Shown here piece after piece: positions 46,999-58,273 of a stretch of DNA of 64,000 nt. The DNA is from Cladobotryum mycophilum (lineage: Eukaryota; Ascomycota; Sordariomycetes; Hypocreales; Hypocreaceae). The first letter of the stretch is position 1. Every line of letters starts with the position of its first letter. Below the pieces are notes generated by a model. The model ran no database searches and was not told where the DNA came from. It saw nothing but the letters and a program-made list of their open reading frames with translations. Made by a program: the position numbers and the translations under genes. Location: assembly GCA_036429605.1 (NCBI GenBank), contig CM071591.1, forward strand, positions 2,790,001 through 2,854,000. The letters are read 5' to 3'.

Positions 46999-49126
46999 TG
47001 CACGCAACAATGGTCTACATCACCGTACAGTTGCCTCGTCGTCCTTATGCACGAGTCAAGACAGGATCAAGGTTAGGTACCTATCCTTTGAATCCCATAA
47101 CCTAACAAGCAACAGATATTCACATGGGCGAGGGCAAGAGAGGTTAATGGCGGTGTCAGGAATTCCCTCGTTGGTCACACGTCCCCCTAATTTGCCGGTC
47201 CCCAGTCCCGATAAACTTTACTACTGCTCAACCGAGTAATTCGTATGTGTGCAGAGTAGGAAACATACCTGTAGGTACATCTGTGTGCTTGCCTCGATTC
47301 CCCGATTGATTGATTCACTGAGTGAGTGAGTGACTGACTCTGCTTTCGTACAGGCATCTTTCGTTAAGAGATGGTCATGGCAGAAAGACAACATGTGAAA
47401 CACTCGCGAAGCAGTTGAAGCTACAACGCGTCGACGCCATTCCCATAGAGACCCCTGGTTCGTGTCAACGGTGTCATCCAATGGTAATTAGTAAAGGCTT
47501 TTTCAGTTGGCACAGAACCCACAAGGCAGATCTCGGTGGGACCAAGACCACCCCTCTCTTCCCTTCCAGGCCGGCCAGGACCAGGACACTTCAACAAGAG
47601 GTCCCTGCGTCCCCCCTCCCCTCGACCGACCTCCCAGGAGGGAGGGGACGATGAGAAGCCAAAAGCTTCGATGTTCGATCCAGAAGCTCTGGATCCCACC
47701 ACCGGTGGAGTCTTCCCGAGAGCACGCAGATTTGGAGTCTTGGATGACCCCATTTTCTCGCCCCCAGGCAGCTTTTGTTGGCCCGGGTGTCAAAGCCTCA
47801 TCTCTAGTTCTCCTGCGGCTCTCAACGACGTCTGAAGAAGACGGGAATACTGTGAAATTACGCAAGCACGTCACAGCTATTGTTGGACGACACATGGCGC
47901 CTTTTTGGTCTCAGATTTAGGTTCTTTTGATAACATACCACAGCATAAAACACAAACGCACAATGACAATCGAAAACGGCCTCGACCCGCCGGCCATGAC
48001 TATATCAGGTACTTTCTATTTCCATCGGAGAATGGCCGAGAGCAAGATGCTTAATAGAGCAGGCCTCTTCGTCATTTGCGAAAAATATCCGCCGACCACT
48101 ACCCCCTGGCACCAGCTTTGTTCAGTGCAAGGGGGGACAGAAAAGATTCGCACACACAGACACAGACAACATATGTACTTTTTTCTTCTCTTTGGTCCTT
48201 AACCCGCATTGACGTTGAGGGTGGTGTGCGCAGTCCCTAAAGTTTCCTCACTCCCAGCACTGGTTGTTGTCGCACGCCCAAGCCGGGAAAAAAAAATTGA
48301 AATATGACACTGCCAACAATCGATACAGGAGGAGAGGCGTTGACCATGACTTGGCAAAAGAGAAGGCGCGTATTTCGAACAAATGAAATTTCTCCGGTGC
48401 CCAGGGCGAATCATCTCATTTCTCTGAAACGGCCTTCCAATTGTCATTGTCTTAATAGCCGACCGTCGGAATTAATTGTTGACGAATCCTTACCACGGCT
48501 AATCCAGAAGCCGCGGCACGATTACATCATGTCCTGATTGTTCCAATCTCTCAACAAGTCGGGACGCAGAAGGAGTGAGCGTGTTCTCTCCTCTTCGCTC
48601 TTTGGGGGTCACAGGAAGGAAGGAAGGGGGAGGGAGTGGTGTGGTTCCGAGCTTTCCCCGAGAACAAGGGGGGTGTTGTCTAATCAATCTTGCTGCGCCT
48701 CACCGCCTGACTTGCAGACTTTTTGCCCTCGTCGTCGCTTTGGCATCGTTTTTTTATCAGCCAAGCAAGGAATTGCGAGTCAATTACTCGTTTACTCGTA
48801 TCATTCATTCACTAGCGTAACCGCGGTAGCTGAAGCTGAATGCAGACAATCCAACCGCCTGGGATGACAAATAAGATTGTCAGAATCGACTCTTGCGCGC
48901 CATGACCCGAACAGGAATCCATGTCCGCAAGAAACGGCCAGCAAACCAGGTCGATGTCGTTGAGACCATAGCCGGCCAAAGGATGCCACATACTTTGTGT
49001 ATGTGCATGCCATGCATTGCAGCCTGCGCCAATCGTTTGCTCCCGGACACATACCAGTTGTTTCCGGTGCGTGATGCTTGCCGCCCTGGCGTAGTAGCAG
49101 GCAATGTATACGTGCGTGCCGTGACC

Positions 49127-49149
49127 TTTCTTCTTCTTCTTCTTCTTCT
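49127..49149. repeat. (TTC)n microsatellite
   Basis: Seven to eight TTC units in non-coding sequence. Confidence 0.85.
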
Positions 49150-52100
49150 GTAACCGTACAGTTCTAACATTCTACAAGTACGTACATAGGTAGCATAACG
49201 TTACAGTACCAAGAGCACATGCCTACCTAGCTATTCGCGTCTGGCCTTCTGAAGAATTGAGCACAATCGCACTGCTACCTAGCAATCTCGAGAACAGGAG
49301 GGAGTTTCACAATAACCCCTGCACGCATGACGTCGGAACTACTGGAAACGGAATACCGACGGATTCCCTCCCTTTTTTTTTCATTGTGGCTGGTAAGACA
49401 TTTCTGGACATGTGAGGAAATCTGATTTCACACCGTCAACACTGCATAATCGACTGGTCGATATTGGGGGCCTTTTTTTCTTCTTCTCCTCTCTCTCTTG
49501 CTCTCTTTTCCCGTTTGACTGCCAGCCAGTTTTCCAGCTTTCTGGGATCCGATCGATCGTGGCAGGATGGTTGCATGGATGCGCTTGTCTGTGACATTGG
49601 ATGAGAACCACCACAATGGGGGGGGGTGATCCATTCTTCCCTTCGGTATTGGGGGCAGCGTTCCTGGCGATGAAGCGGGACTCGCTGTTGTAAGTGGAGA
49701 GTCCCTCGTTTGATTGCCGTCCCGGGTTCTCCATCGGCCCCATCGCGCTGCGTCGTCAGATCCGTTTGATCAAGATTTCGGGCGCGACGGCCGAACAGCA
49801 CCGTACCGGACTGGAAACCCGTTCTCTCTCTCTGGAACGCCAGTTATGTTGGTTTCATCCAAGATTCATTGCTCGGTTTGGGCCGAGAGATATCACGACG
49901 AATGCATATCAAGTGCACTGTGCAGTCTCAGTCTTCATTCTCCCTACCCTTTGACCCTAGTCATTTCCTACACAATCAGCATAAGCCTGCCGTTTGTACC
50001 ATTTTCTGCTATGCGAAAAGAATGGGGCATAGACTCTAAATCGGCTAAAGTCTCAGCCTTATCGTGCTCTCAGCTCAAAAGGTGATTTGCATCAATATTG
50101 ATTCGCCACCAGTAACCGCATGGCTCTGATATTGACCGATACGCAAGATCAGAGCGGTAAATTTGCCCTCTTTTCTTGTTTATCTAGTCATCACCAACGC
50201 AACTAGTGTCAAACTATTGAACATTACCGAGACTCTTGCCGTTATCGAACGCAACGGGACCTTTTTTAGCCAAGTCGTCTCTCTGCTTCCAAACCATGGC
50301 GGAATCTGGAACTAGTCACACACCATCTTGGATCTTAGCATTCCTGCAGTCTTTGGACCGACCGTTAGCCAAACCTGGTAAAAAAAGAAAAAAAGCGTTC
50401 ATTCGATATTTTTTCTCGCTCTGATTAGGGTACACAAAGTTTTATACTAATGGTGCAACGGGTGACGTGAGGACAAGCTATGCTTGCACGAACACAGTCT
50501 ACGAGAGATAGAAACCAGCATAAACAAACAGCTTTCAACACCATACTTTTTGTAATTTGGATAGCTCTAGCAGCCAGATTCTTGTATCCACTGTCTCACG
50601 GACCACCATTGGCGGATTCCCACGTGGAAGTGGCTTCAAAGCACTGCATTGCATGAGGAGGAAGCTTCTGCTTGCGCACCAGTAAGGTGATGGGATGAAT
50701 GAGACTGCTAACTTGTAGACATTAACCGACACACACACCAAGTTGCACCATCAAGGTTATCATGCTGACGACAAAAAGAGGAAAGCGGTTGGTTCAATTC
50801 CAACCAGTGACGCCCGCACTTCTTTGGCTCATACAACCTCGGTGTTAATATACAGCACTAATGTTTATTATCTTACTTTGTACGAGGCGATGCAGGCAGG
50901 GAATTGAGGGCACACCAACCACTGTACAGTGTTTTAAGATACTGTACACGCAACTGACTTGCATACACACTTGGAGAAAAGACGTGACTGGATCCCTCCA
51001 AAAGCACCCCCTGTCATTATGCCGACGGAACTCTATCGGCTCAGTTTCCGATACAACACAATAACAAAGTCAAGTGTGTGCAAGGCGTGTTCCCGCTTCA
51101 TTTGACCCCCCAGCGCCCACTTTTTGGCATTCGGCCATGGACCGAAGACAGTCAAACCGACTCAACCCACACGTACGGAAACAGCCCACTTAAGCTGTCT
51201 TCGGATGTCGTTCTTCACCCTGAATGGAGCTATTGACAGACAGCTCGGATTCTGAGAACATCGTCAGCCTGCATGTGTGTCTGGGCGTCTGGCGCATGGG
51301 CCCTTGTCGACAATGAGGAAATGGCGCCGGTGACAACGGGATAATAAGCACTGTCAACCTGTTTCTGTTTCCGGCAACAAAATTTGGCTGCCTGGCGCGT
51401 GTCCCGCAAGCATCCCGGTCCAGACATGGAAGTACCTTGGCAAAGTATCATGTACGAGCACTGTCGAAAGTTGCCACTGAAAGGTGTGTGTGCGTTTGTG
51501 CGTGTGCGTGTGTGTGTGCGTGTGTGCGTATATACACTGTGCACGCACTATATAGGCACTTTTGGGGGTGCAAAAAAACCATATCGTGTGCTGACTGGCT
51601 CGGAAAGCAATTATGAGAACTAACACAGATGTAGCATTGTCGCTATGGTGGTATACGACTAATACTCCGTACACATATTAGGTATGTTACTGGTTTTGGA
51701 GAGAGATGGCTGGGCGGCCGAAGGGAGAAACAAGTAAAACCCAAAAACCTTGTGCGTGTGTGTGTGCGCGATACAAGTACCTTCTCTGACGATGGCTGAC
51801 CAGTCGGGTTTGCAGGAACAGCTATGGTGCCGCCAGGGTCTCAGATGGTTGCCCCCACGTTGTAATCGATACTACGGACGCAGTTGTGACCAGAGTGTGA
51901 TGCTATGCAGGGTGCTTGATAGGGATGGGTACATGTGCCAAAAGATATTGCCGTGACACGTCAATCTCGTGTGCTAACTGGGCAGCAAGAGGGCTCATGA
52001 TGCTATTGTCCTAGGCCCCGCCAAGCCTTGCGAAAGAGAGACGCGCAGCACACCCAAGAGGGCATGACGACCACCTCACGTCAATACTCGTTTTAATGGT

Positions 52101-52984
52101 AGTAGTATGACGGTCAGGGATGTGAGAGAGAGAGAGATGAGAGAGAACTAGAGGGGCAATATTGCTGGCTCATCTGAACGTGCATCGAAGCCCGACGTGG
52201 CATTCTGATGGGAGGCTCCTAGCACTTCTGTAAAGAGCGGTGTTACGACAAGAGCCTATCCGACGCAGGTAGGCTGGGCATTTGCGCATGGGTAACAAGC
52301 AGGGCCACAGGCCACGGCCACGATTTTGACTTGTGGCTAGGACTATGGCTACGGGCTTTTTTTTTCTTGTTTTTTTTTTTGCAAAGAGATTTTCCCTTTG
52401 CATCTTTGCCACCCGACAACGTTAAGCGTGTGTCTGTGTGCGAGTGTGCATCATGTGCCCATACAAGATTTATTACCTATGTCGGTAGGAAGGGTATCTG
52501 CAGGAGAAACATGCTGCTGTAGTAACTGAAACAGGCCCTGTAAGGTAGGTGTGTGCAGGAATCATTTTGTTGGCAGGACAGGGCAGGGCCAGTTGTATGT
52601 AGTAAGGATGCCGAGAGACAAGTTGAGGGAGGGAGGGCTAGACAGATGGTTGGGCAACAATACATTGCCGCTGCAGCCGTATCGTATTGTATGTATGGTT
52701 TAAAGTAAATACTATATGCGAGTTGGTGTGCGAGTGACTGACTGAGTAAGAAAAGTGTTGATCTAGCCGTAGGTAGGGAGTATATGTGTGTGGGTGAGTG
52801 ATTGAGTGAGTGTGTGCGTGTACAAGTATTTGTGTGTGGACGTTTTGTCAATACGATTAATGATGGTGAGGGCGTGACTAAACTGAGTGATTGAATAATA
52901 CCTACCTGTTCCCGAAACTATTTGTCCGAAAGAAAAACAAACAGACAAAAGAACCAGCTCAACTACGATGCATGTATAGATAGC

Positions 52985-53009
52985 TAAGGTAGGGTAGGGT
53001 AGGGTAGGC
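52985..53009. repeat. (GGGTA)n tandem repeat
   Basis: Four copies of the pentamer GGGTA. It resembles telomeric sequence but lacks the second T of TTAGGG, so I call it a plain microsatellite. Confidence 0.8.
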
Positions 53010-53044
53010 AGAAGAGACTATGCAACTGATAGTCGTCAAGCCAT

Positions 53045-53063
53045 GCAGCAGCAGCAGCAGCAG
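53045..53063. repeat. (CAG)n microsatellite
   Basis: Six CAG units in non-coding sequence. Confidence 0.85.
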
Positions 53064-53317
53064 TAACGTTGTTTAATTTTAATGTGAGAACAGGTACAGT
53101 GACAGCAGTGACAGATTTTGTACACTTTAGGACAAGTTGGGGGCGTAACCAGCCAGCATGGTGGTCTATCCTCTACCTTGTTGAGCGCAAGTATTTAATG
53201 TAACTTTTTTGTACGAGTCAATGAGCACTGACATGTTGAATGAGTGATGCGTGATGCGTGATGCGTCTCACGGATCCTCCGAAAAAAAAGATTAAAAATA
53301 AAATATTGTTAACTAAT

Positions 53318-53366
53318 ATATAATAATAATAATAATAATTGTTATTATTAATATTAATATTATTAA
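53318..53366. repeat. AT-only palindromic repeat (AAT)n/(ATT)n
   Basis: AAT repeats are followed by TTATT/AATATT repeats, so the strand can fold back on itself as an AT-only hairpin of about 45 bases. Confidence 0.75.
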
Positions 53367-55118
53367 AAATTGGATGATCAGGGTTCATTGTAACCATGAC
53401 CAATTTTTTCTTTCTTTCTTGTTGTTCGGATGAAACATTGTAACCTTGCATATGTCTGATTGATTGACGATGGACTGATACATTTGCACTGCCTTGTTTT
53501 TGTTGCTCTCTCTCTCTCTCTCTGTCTCTCTTTCTCTCTCGTGATTTGAACATTAATTTCTAGGTTTCACACTAGAAGACGAGAGAGAAAAAAAGTCCTT
53601 TTTTCTTCGAGACATGTCATTCTGATTTAGGATGGTTCATCATGATCATCTGAGACCTTTTTTTCCTTCTCTCTTCTTAGTAGACACAGTCAATCAATTA
53701 GTCGAACCATTCATTCATTGTGTTGATGGCACGGGGTGTTTCTTTATGGTTACTTTTATGGTGTGCTTGAGGTGATTTTGTGTAAATGGCGATGTGATGG
53801 TGATTATGAATAGACAGATAGATAGACAGGCATGTGAAGAAGCATCCCAAGGGAGTATGATTTCATATACTACTACCACCTACTCAACCAACCAACCAAC
53901 CCACAAACAAACCAATTTCAGGTGTACAGGGCCAGATTAGATGCTCGTTTTAAACTCTCCCTTTGCCGTCGGCATATTCAGTGGGGTCGGTCTATTACTT
54001 CAACATTCTCGACGTTCTCTCTTTTACATGGCAGGTCGGGCTGGAGTCTCCAATTAATCTACGGCATTTGTTTTTCTTCTTACCTGCCAGAACGAACAGA
54101 CTACATATCTACATGCCTTACCGTCCCTGCAACTGCTGCTGTTGCTGCACAGATACTTCATCAAAGGACCCTGCCTGCTTGCCTTTGCCCTGTCTGCTTG
54201 CAAAACCGGGTCATGACCTCTTTGCATCCGCAACAGCACTGAAATGTGGCCCTCCCCCCGGCTCACCCCCTGGCTTTGGCACCCCCACTGACCGACCACA
54301 TCCTTGCATTTTTGTTTTCACTTTCTTTTTTCTCTTTCTTTTTTCTCTCTCTTTCGTGTGCCTGTGTGTTATGTGTGTGCGTGCGTGCGCGTTGACTTTC
54401 TCTGTGTGGGTGCATCCGCTTGTCCGCCTGCCGGGACTAGAGACATGCATACATAACATGTCAAGGATATGAGAAACAACGCACGTCCAATAAAAAAAAA
54501 GTCCTACCTAATACTAGATATCTCCAAGCAAAATGTTGCGGCAGCAAGAGAAGAACCAAAAAAAAAAAGAAAGAAAAAAAGACGTCCAACAGCCCTGCAC
54601 TGTATGCAAGAGCGGAATGGCGTCTCCGAGAAGGCCCATATCCAAGGCATAGTCGTTGTTCATTGCTTGTTTCTCATCATGTGTACCTACATTTCATTGC
54701 CCTTGCCTGCCAGCCTGGGTTTTTATCGGAAAATCATTATCCATGCCAAACACACACACAACAACATAGCACAGCCCTGGGAAAGCGAGACACGGGAAGG
54801 GAGAAGGGGAGAGAAAGATGCATTGAACGTGACCTCTGTCTCTGTCTCTCTTGGCGGTATTGTTGCATTGGGTTTTTTTTTTTGGGCTTTTTTTATGTGC
54901 AAATTGTATTAGGTAGTAGTTTATTTTTATACATTGGAATTACACATACATGTGCGGCGGCAACACGTCTTGCGGCGTCTGCGGCATGATATGCGGCCAC
55001 CATGGTGTTTACCCCTTTTTCCTTTCTCTTCCCTCTTTTTTTTCTTCTTTTTTTCTTTTTTCTTTCTCCCCCTTCCCCCTTCCCTCCTTCTTTACCCAAG
55101 AACAAGCACCAGGGGGAA

Positions 55119-55143
55119 GAACAGGACAGGACAGGACAGGACA
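55119..55143. repeat. (ACAGG)n tandem repeat
   Basis: About four to five copies of ACAGG, followed about 15 bp later by a GA run (55159-55181). A similar GGACA repeat lies at about 61829-61857 upstream of the GDI gene. Confidence 0.8.
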
Positions 55144-55878
55144 AGAGAGGACGAACAGATAGACAGAGAGAGAGAGAGAGAGCCATGTTTACTTGAGCGA
55201 TTCGGAGATGCCGTCCTGATTGTCCGGATCGCGGCCTATTACAGTAGCATGGGGGGGGGGTGAAAAAAGCGACTAGGCACAAAAAAAAAACAGGCCATTT
55301 TGCATAATTTTTCTCCCGTTTCTCTCTTCGCTAATACAAGTACAAGTACACGTACCTCTTTTATTCGCGCGTGAAAAGAGAGAGAGAGAAAAATTGTACT
55401 TGTTGGCATGTGAGAGGCAAAGAAACAGAATAATGTAGTTTTTTTCTTTTTCTTTTCTTTCTCTTTGGGGTAGTGCCCGCGCGCGGATGGCTTTTTTATT
55501 TTATTTATTTTTTTAGGGGTGGTTGGCTTGTTTATTTGTCTAGCTTCACCGTCGTGGATGCCGGAAGTCCCTTTTTCTTTTTCTTTTTTCTTCTTTTTTT
55601 TTAATCCTTAGGGAAGAGGAAGAAAGAAAAAGAGGAAGAAAAAAAAGAGGAAGAGGCGTAAAAAAGAAGGCGTTCGTGGGTGCTTCCTTGTCTCAAAAAC
55701 TTGATCCGTCCAAAAAGTTGTCGTTTGCCTTCTTTTTGGCTGGGATGGGCCTTGTTCAACATGAATTGATATTTTTCTTTTCGGTCAAGATTCTGGCTTC
55801 CGGAGAGCGTCTGTTTGACAAAACCAGCACACACACACACACACTAGTAGTGAACTCCGTAGTAGCTAGCTAGCTAAG

Positions 55879-55911
55879 CCCAAGGTGACCCCAAGGTGAC
55901 CCCAAGGTGAA
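55879..55911. repeat. Three tandem copies of an 11-bp unit
   Basis: The unit CCCAAGGTGAC occurs three times with exact 11-bp spacing, just after a TAGC tetranucleotide run at 55864-55876. Confidence 0.85.
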
Positions 55912-56284
55912 GATCAACAAGCCACGATTGGATATCCATCACCCTCCCCCTCCCCCATTCTGTGCAGCACTTTATACGTGGTTCCGATTAGCTCATCCGG
56001 GAGAGGGGGAAGGGGGCTCGCTATCGCATATCAGCTTCTGCTGGCGGTCAGGGGAGGCTGTGAGCTCTTCTTTTCGTATTATCAAAAGATACAACCAGGA
56101 AAAGGCAAAAAAATGGTGTCCTTCGGCCCGACGGAATGGCTGATCTGACTAGATAACCTTCTCGCAAAAAAAGGGCAAAGTAGGGCCGGATACAATAATT
56201 CCGGGTTCATGTTATTATTGTCATATCGTCATTGGCTTGGCTTGGCTCGGCTCGGCTCTCTCAGTTTGATGATCAGTCTTACCC

Positions 56285-56341
56285 TATAGATATATATATA
56301 TGTATATACTATATACTATATACTATATATATAGTATATGC
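56285..56341. repeat. TA-rich palindrome
   Basis: A run of TATATA/ACTATA words of about 55 bp that is largely self-complementary. It marks the change from the microsatellite desert to the block with decayed coding fragments. Confidence 0.75.
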
Positions 56342-56979
56342 ATCGTTTGAGTGACATGCGATTCAGCAATGTGGTGCAAGTGTGACCGAGAGCGGTGTCC
56401 AAAGGCAACCCATAACCTGAGGCCCATGGTCCCTGGGTTTGATTAGTAGTGCTATACCCTACCCATCTCCTCACTAGGGAACAAACGAACGCCCTTTGCT
56501 CGGGGAGTCGACGATGACCGAGGTTCCTATACGGGTTCGTGGGTTAGGTTTCTCACCGTCAGCACTACAGCGTTTCAAGGATGATAACAGCCCATGAGAG
56601 CAGAAACAGCTACTCTGTAAACCGTATTAGTGTAAGAGAAGATAAGAGAGAGAGAGAGAGAAAAGAAAGACTCGGTAGTCATGGAGTTGACAGGTTGAAG
56701 AGTCTTTAGCTTCACCACATGGCCCCCCTTTACTTCAATGCCGTGGCGTTGTGCATTCGTTTAGCCAGACAAACATAGCCCCCTTATCTGAGCATCAAAT
56801 AGATGACTTTCTGCTATTCTTAGGATGGGATGAACCTTTGTCTTATACAGGGCATGTACCAAAACTGGTGTTTCAGAAGCTACCGGGTCTTTGTTTCATC
56901 CCAGTAGGTACACATAATCAAGTTGATCTTGGCTCAAGTCATGCTCATGTAATACGGAACCTCGTCTATGTGGTCCAAC

Positions 56980-57350
56980 ATCCTAGTACCTACTCCCCAT
57001 GCATACTACAAGACTATTCACCCGATTGTAGATTTGAGTAGATGTATAGGTAGACCGCTAACTGATTTGACCTAGTTGCTGGATGACCTCATCACCAGTT
57101 TGCCCTTGGGTGTTATTCTGCCTGGTCGATGTGATGCTGGTTGACATGCTTTTTCATGTGGGAGTGGGATGCTTCGACGGTTCTCATCCTAGTCTCCATC
57201 ATCGCTACTTGATCCATCATCATTGTGACGATTGGAGAAGGGATTGAACAAGATTCTTCACCATAGCTGGGCTAGTTCCTAAACTTGCGATGGAGCGGTA
57301 GTAGATTATCCTTCAAATTGCTCTGCGTGAGAGAGAAGGATTTTGATATC
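56980..57350 (-). pseudogene. Decayed coding fragment, minus strand
   Basis: Read on the minus strand, one frame gives protein-like text interrupted by stops: about 57290 down, RILFNPFSNRHNDDGSSSD, a TAG stop after SDDGD, then DENRRSIPLPHEKACQPASH, RPGRITPKGKLVMRSSSN and another TAG. A TGA also breaks an apparent LAQLW-RILF join. The TAG after SSSN fits a C-to-T change of CAG, and the TGA fits a TGG changed by G-to-A; the TAG after SDDGD is not assigned. The family is not recognised. Low certainty that this was one gene. Confidence 0.35.
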
Positions 57351-57677
57351 ATGTTGTTACATGCCAGCAACCAAGGAGTTACGGGTTCATCATCTACAAT
57401 GAGGTGACAAAAAGTCTGCACTCTTAGATCCGCGGCAGTGTTAGGAGAGGCGAGCGCAGACTCTTGTCATATAACTATATACGGCCATTTTGCTCTTGGG
57501 ATACCGTGCGATTTTATATAAAAGTAAATGACACCTCATACTTTGTAGATTTACACCAGGTGTCAACAAGGTTGGAGACTAGAGAATGTCTATGAGCCGT
57601 CGAGACTGTCGGAAAGTCTATTTTTCAGTACGTGGTGCATTTTATTAAACTCATATTGTAGCATCCATCATATGATT

Positions 57678-57855
57678 ACAGTTTTGAACGCCATATCTTG
57701 AGATTCCGTTCCTGGGATACTTTCTGAGCGTCAAATACCGAGTCAAGAGCTGGAAGGATGTCATCAACGGTGGTCCCCGTATATACACAGCACAGCATAA
57801 ATAAATCTTGGAGAATGGATGTAATGTGAGAGAGGTGTAATATCGGCGCTAGCTA
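57678..57855 (-). pseudogene. Orphan C-terminal exon-like fragment, minus strand
   Basis: On the minus strand an open stretch that begins right after a TAG reads LHLSHITSILQDLFMLCCVY, then TGTTVDDILPALDSVFDAQK and ends in KIWRSKL plus a stop. The composition is protein-like, and the left edge (ATGGAGTAG) could be an old acceptor. No upstream exons are visible, since the next sequence is a degenerate repeat. I do not recognise the family. Confidence 0.35.
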
Positions 57856-57889
57856 CTCCATATATACAGTACTCTAAATCCATGCTATG

Positions 57890-58075
57890 AGTTGGTTTCC
57901 ATGGTTTCTCGACATTCCTCGTGTTCCTGTCGATTTCCCTCGTTGCCCCCGATTCCCCCTGTTCTCCGTTATTCCTCACGTTGCCCTCGATTCCTCTTGT
58001 TTCTATCTGTTCCTCGTGTTACTCTCCATCTCCCTATCGTTCTTCTCTAATCTTTACTCTATAACTCCCATAATA
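57890..58075. repeat. Degenerate pyrimidine-rich minisatellite
   Basis: Repeated units built on TTCCTCGTGTTCCT and CGATTTCCCTCGTTGCCC run for nearly 190 bp, ending in an ATAACTCCCATAATAAAC segment. A related but shorter array lies on the other side of the DUF3669 gene at about 59550-59670. Confidence 0.65.
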
Positions 58076-58273
58076 AACTAGGGATTGCCATTTACCTCAA
58101 GGTTCCGCAAGCCAAAATTAAACCATTCACCGTAGCTTTCGGGTTTCTAAATAGCCTCGACTGTTTGCCGATATGATGGCGCAATTAGACGGAGCCCAAG
58201 TCGATCGAATAAAGTCGAATTCTGCAACTACAAATCAATAGTCTCTTGGTCGATATTGGATCCTGTGAGCCAA

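Larger units (their letters stand above)
43552..56600. other. Gene-poor, repeat-rich desert upstream of the zinc-finger gene
   Basis: About 13 kb with no convincing coding sequence on either strand. Open frames over 100 codons exist (for example 44034-44807 minus and 47503-47920 both strands), but they overlap each other, have UTR-like composition and lack domains. The region is full of homopolymers and microsatellites: A19 at 46540-46558, CA at 46979-46998, TTC at 49127-49149, GT/GC at 51487-51535, CAG at 53045-53063, AAT/ATT at 53318-53366, CT at 53507-53540, ACAGG at 55119-55143, and G10 at 55251-55260. The part next to 43552 is CT/GA-rich and is probably the long leader and promoter of the zinc-finger gene. 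Unannotated non-coding transcripts are possible but cannot be shown. Confidence 0.6.

Noticed and set aside
47503..47920. Overlapping open frames of 99-137 codons on both strands
   Set aside because: One plus frame looks mildly protein-like (FDPEALDPTTGGVFPRAR), but competing frames are as long, and no splice partners or family are visible.
50787..50805. tRNA-like T-arm (six-base stem with TTCAATT loop)
   Set aside because: No matching acceptor stem, D-arm or anticodon arm upstream at the right distance.
52985..53009. Possible internal telomere repeat
   Set aside because: The unit is GGGTA (5 bp), not TTAGGG, with only four copies.
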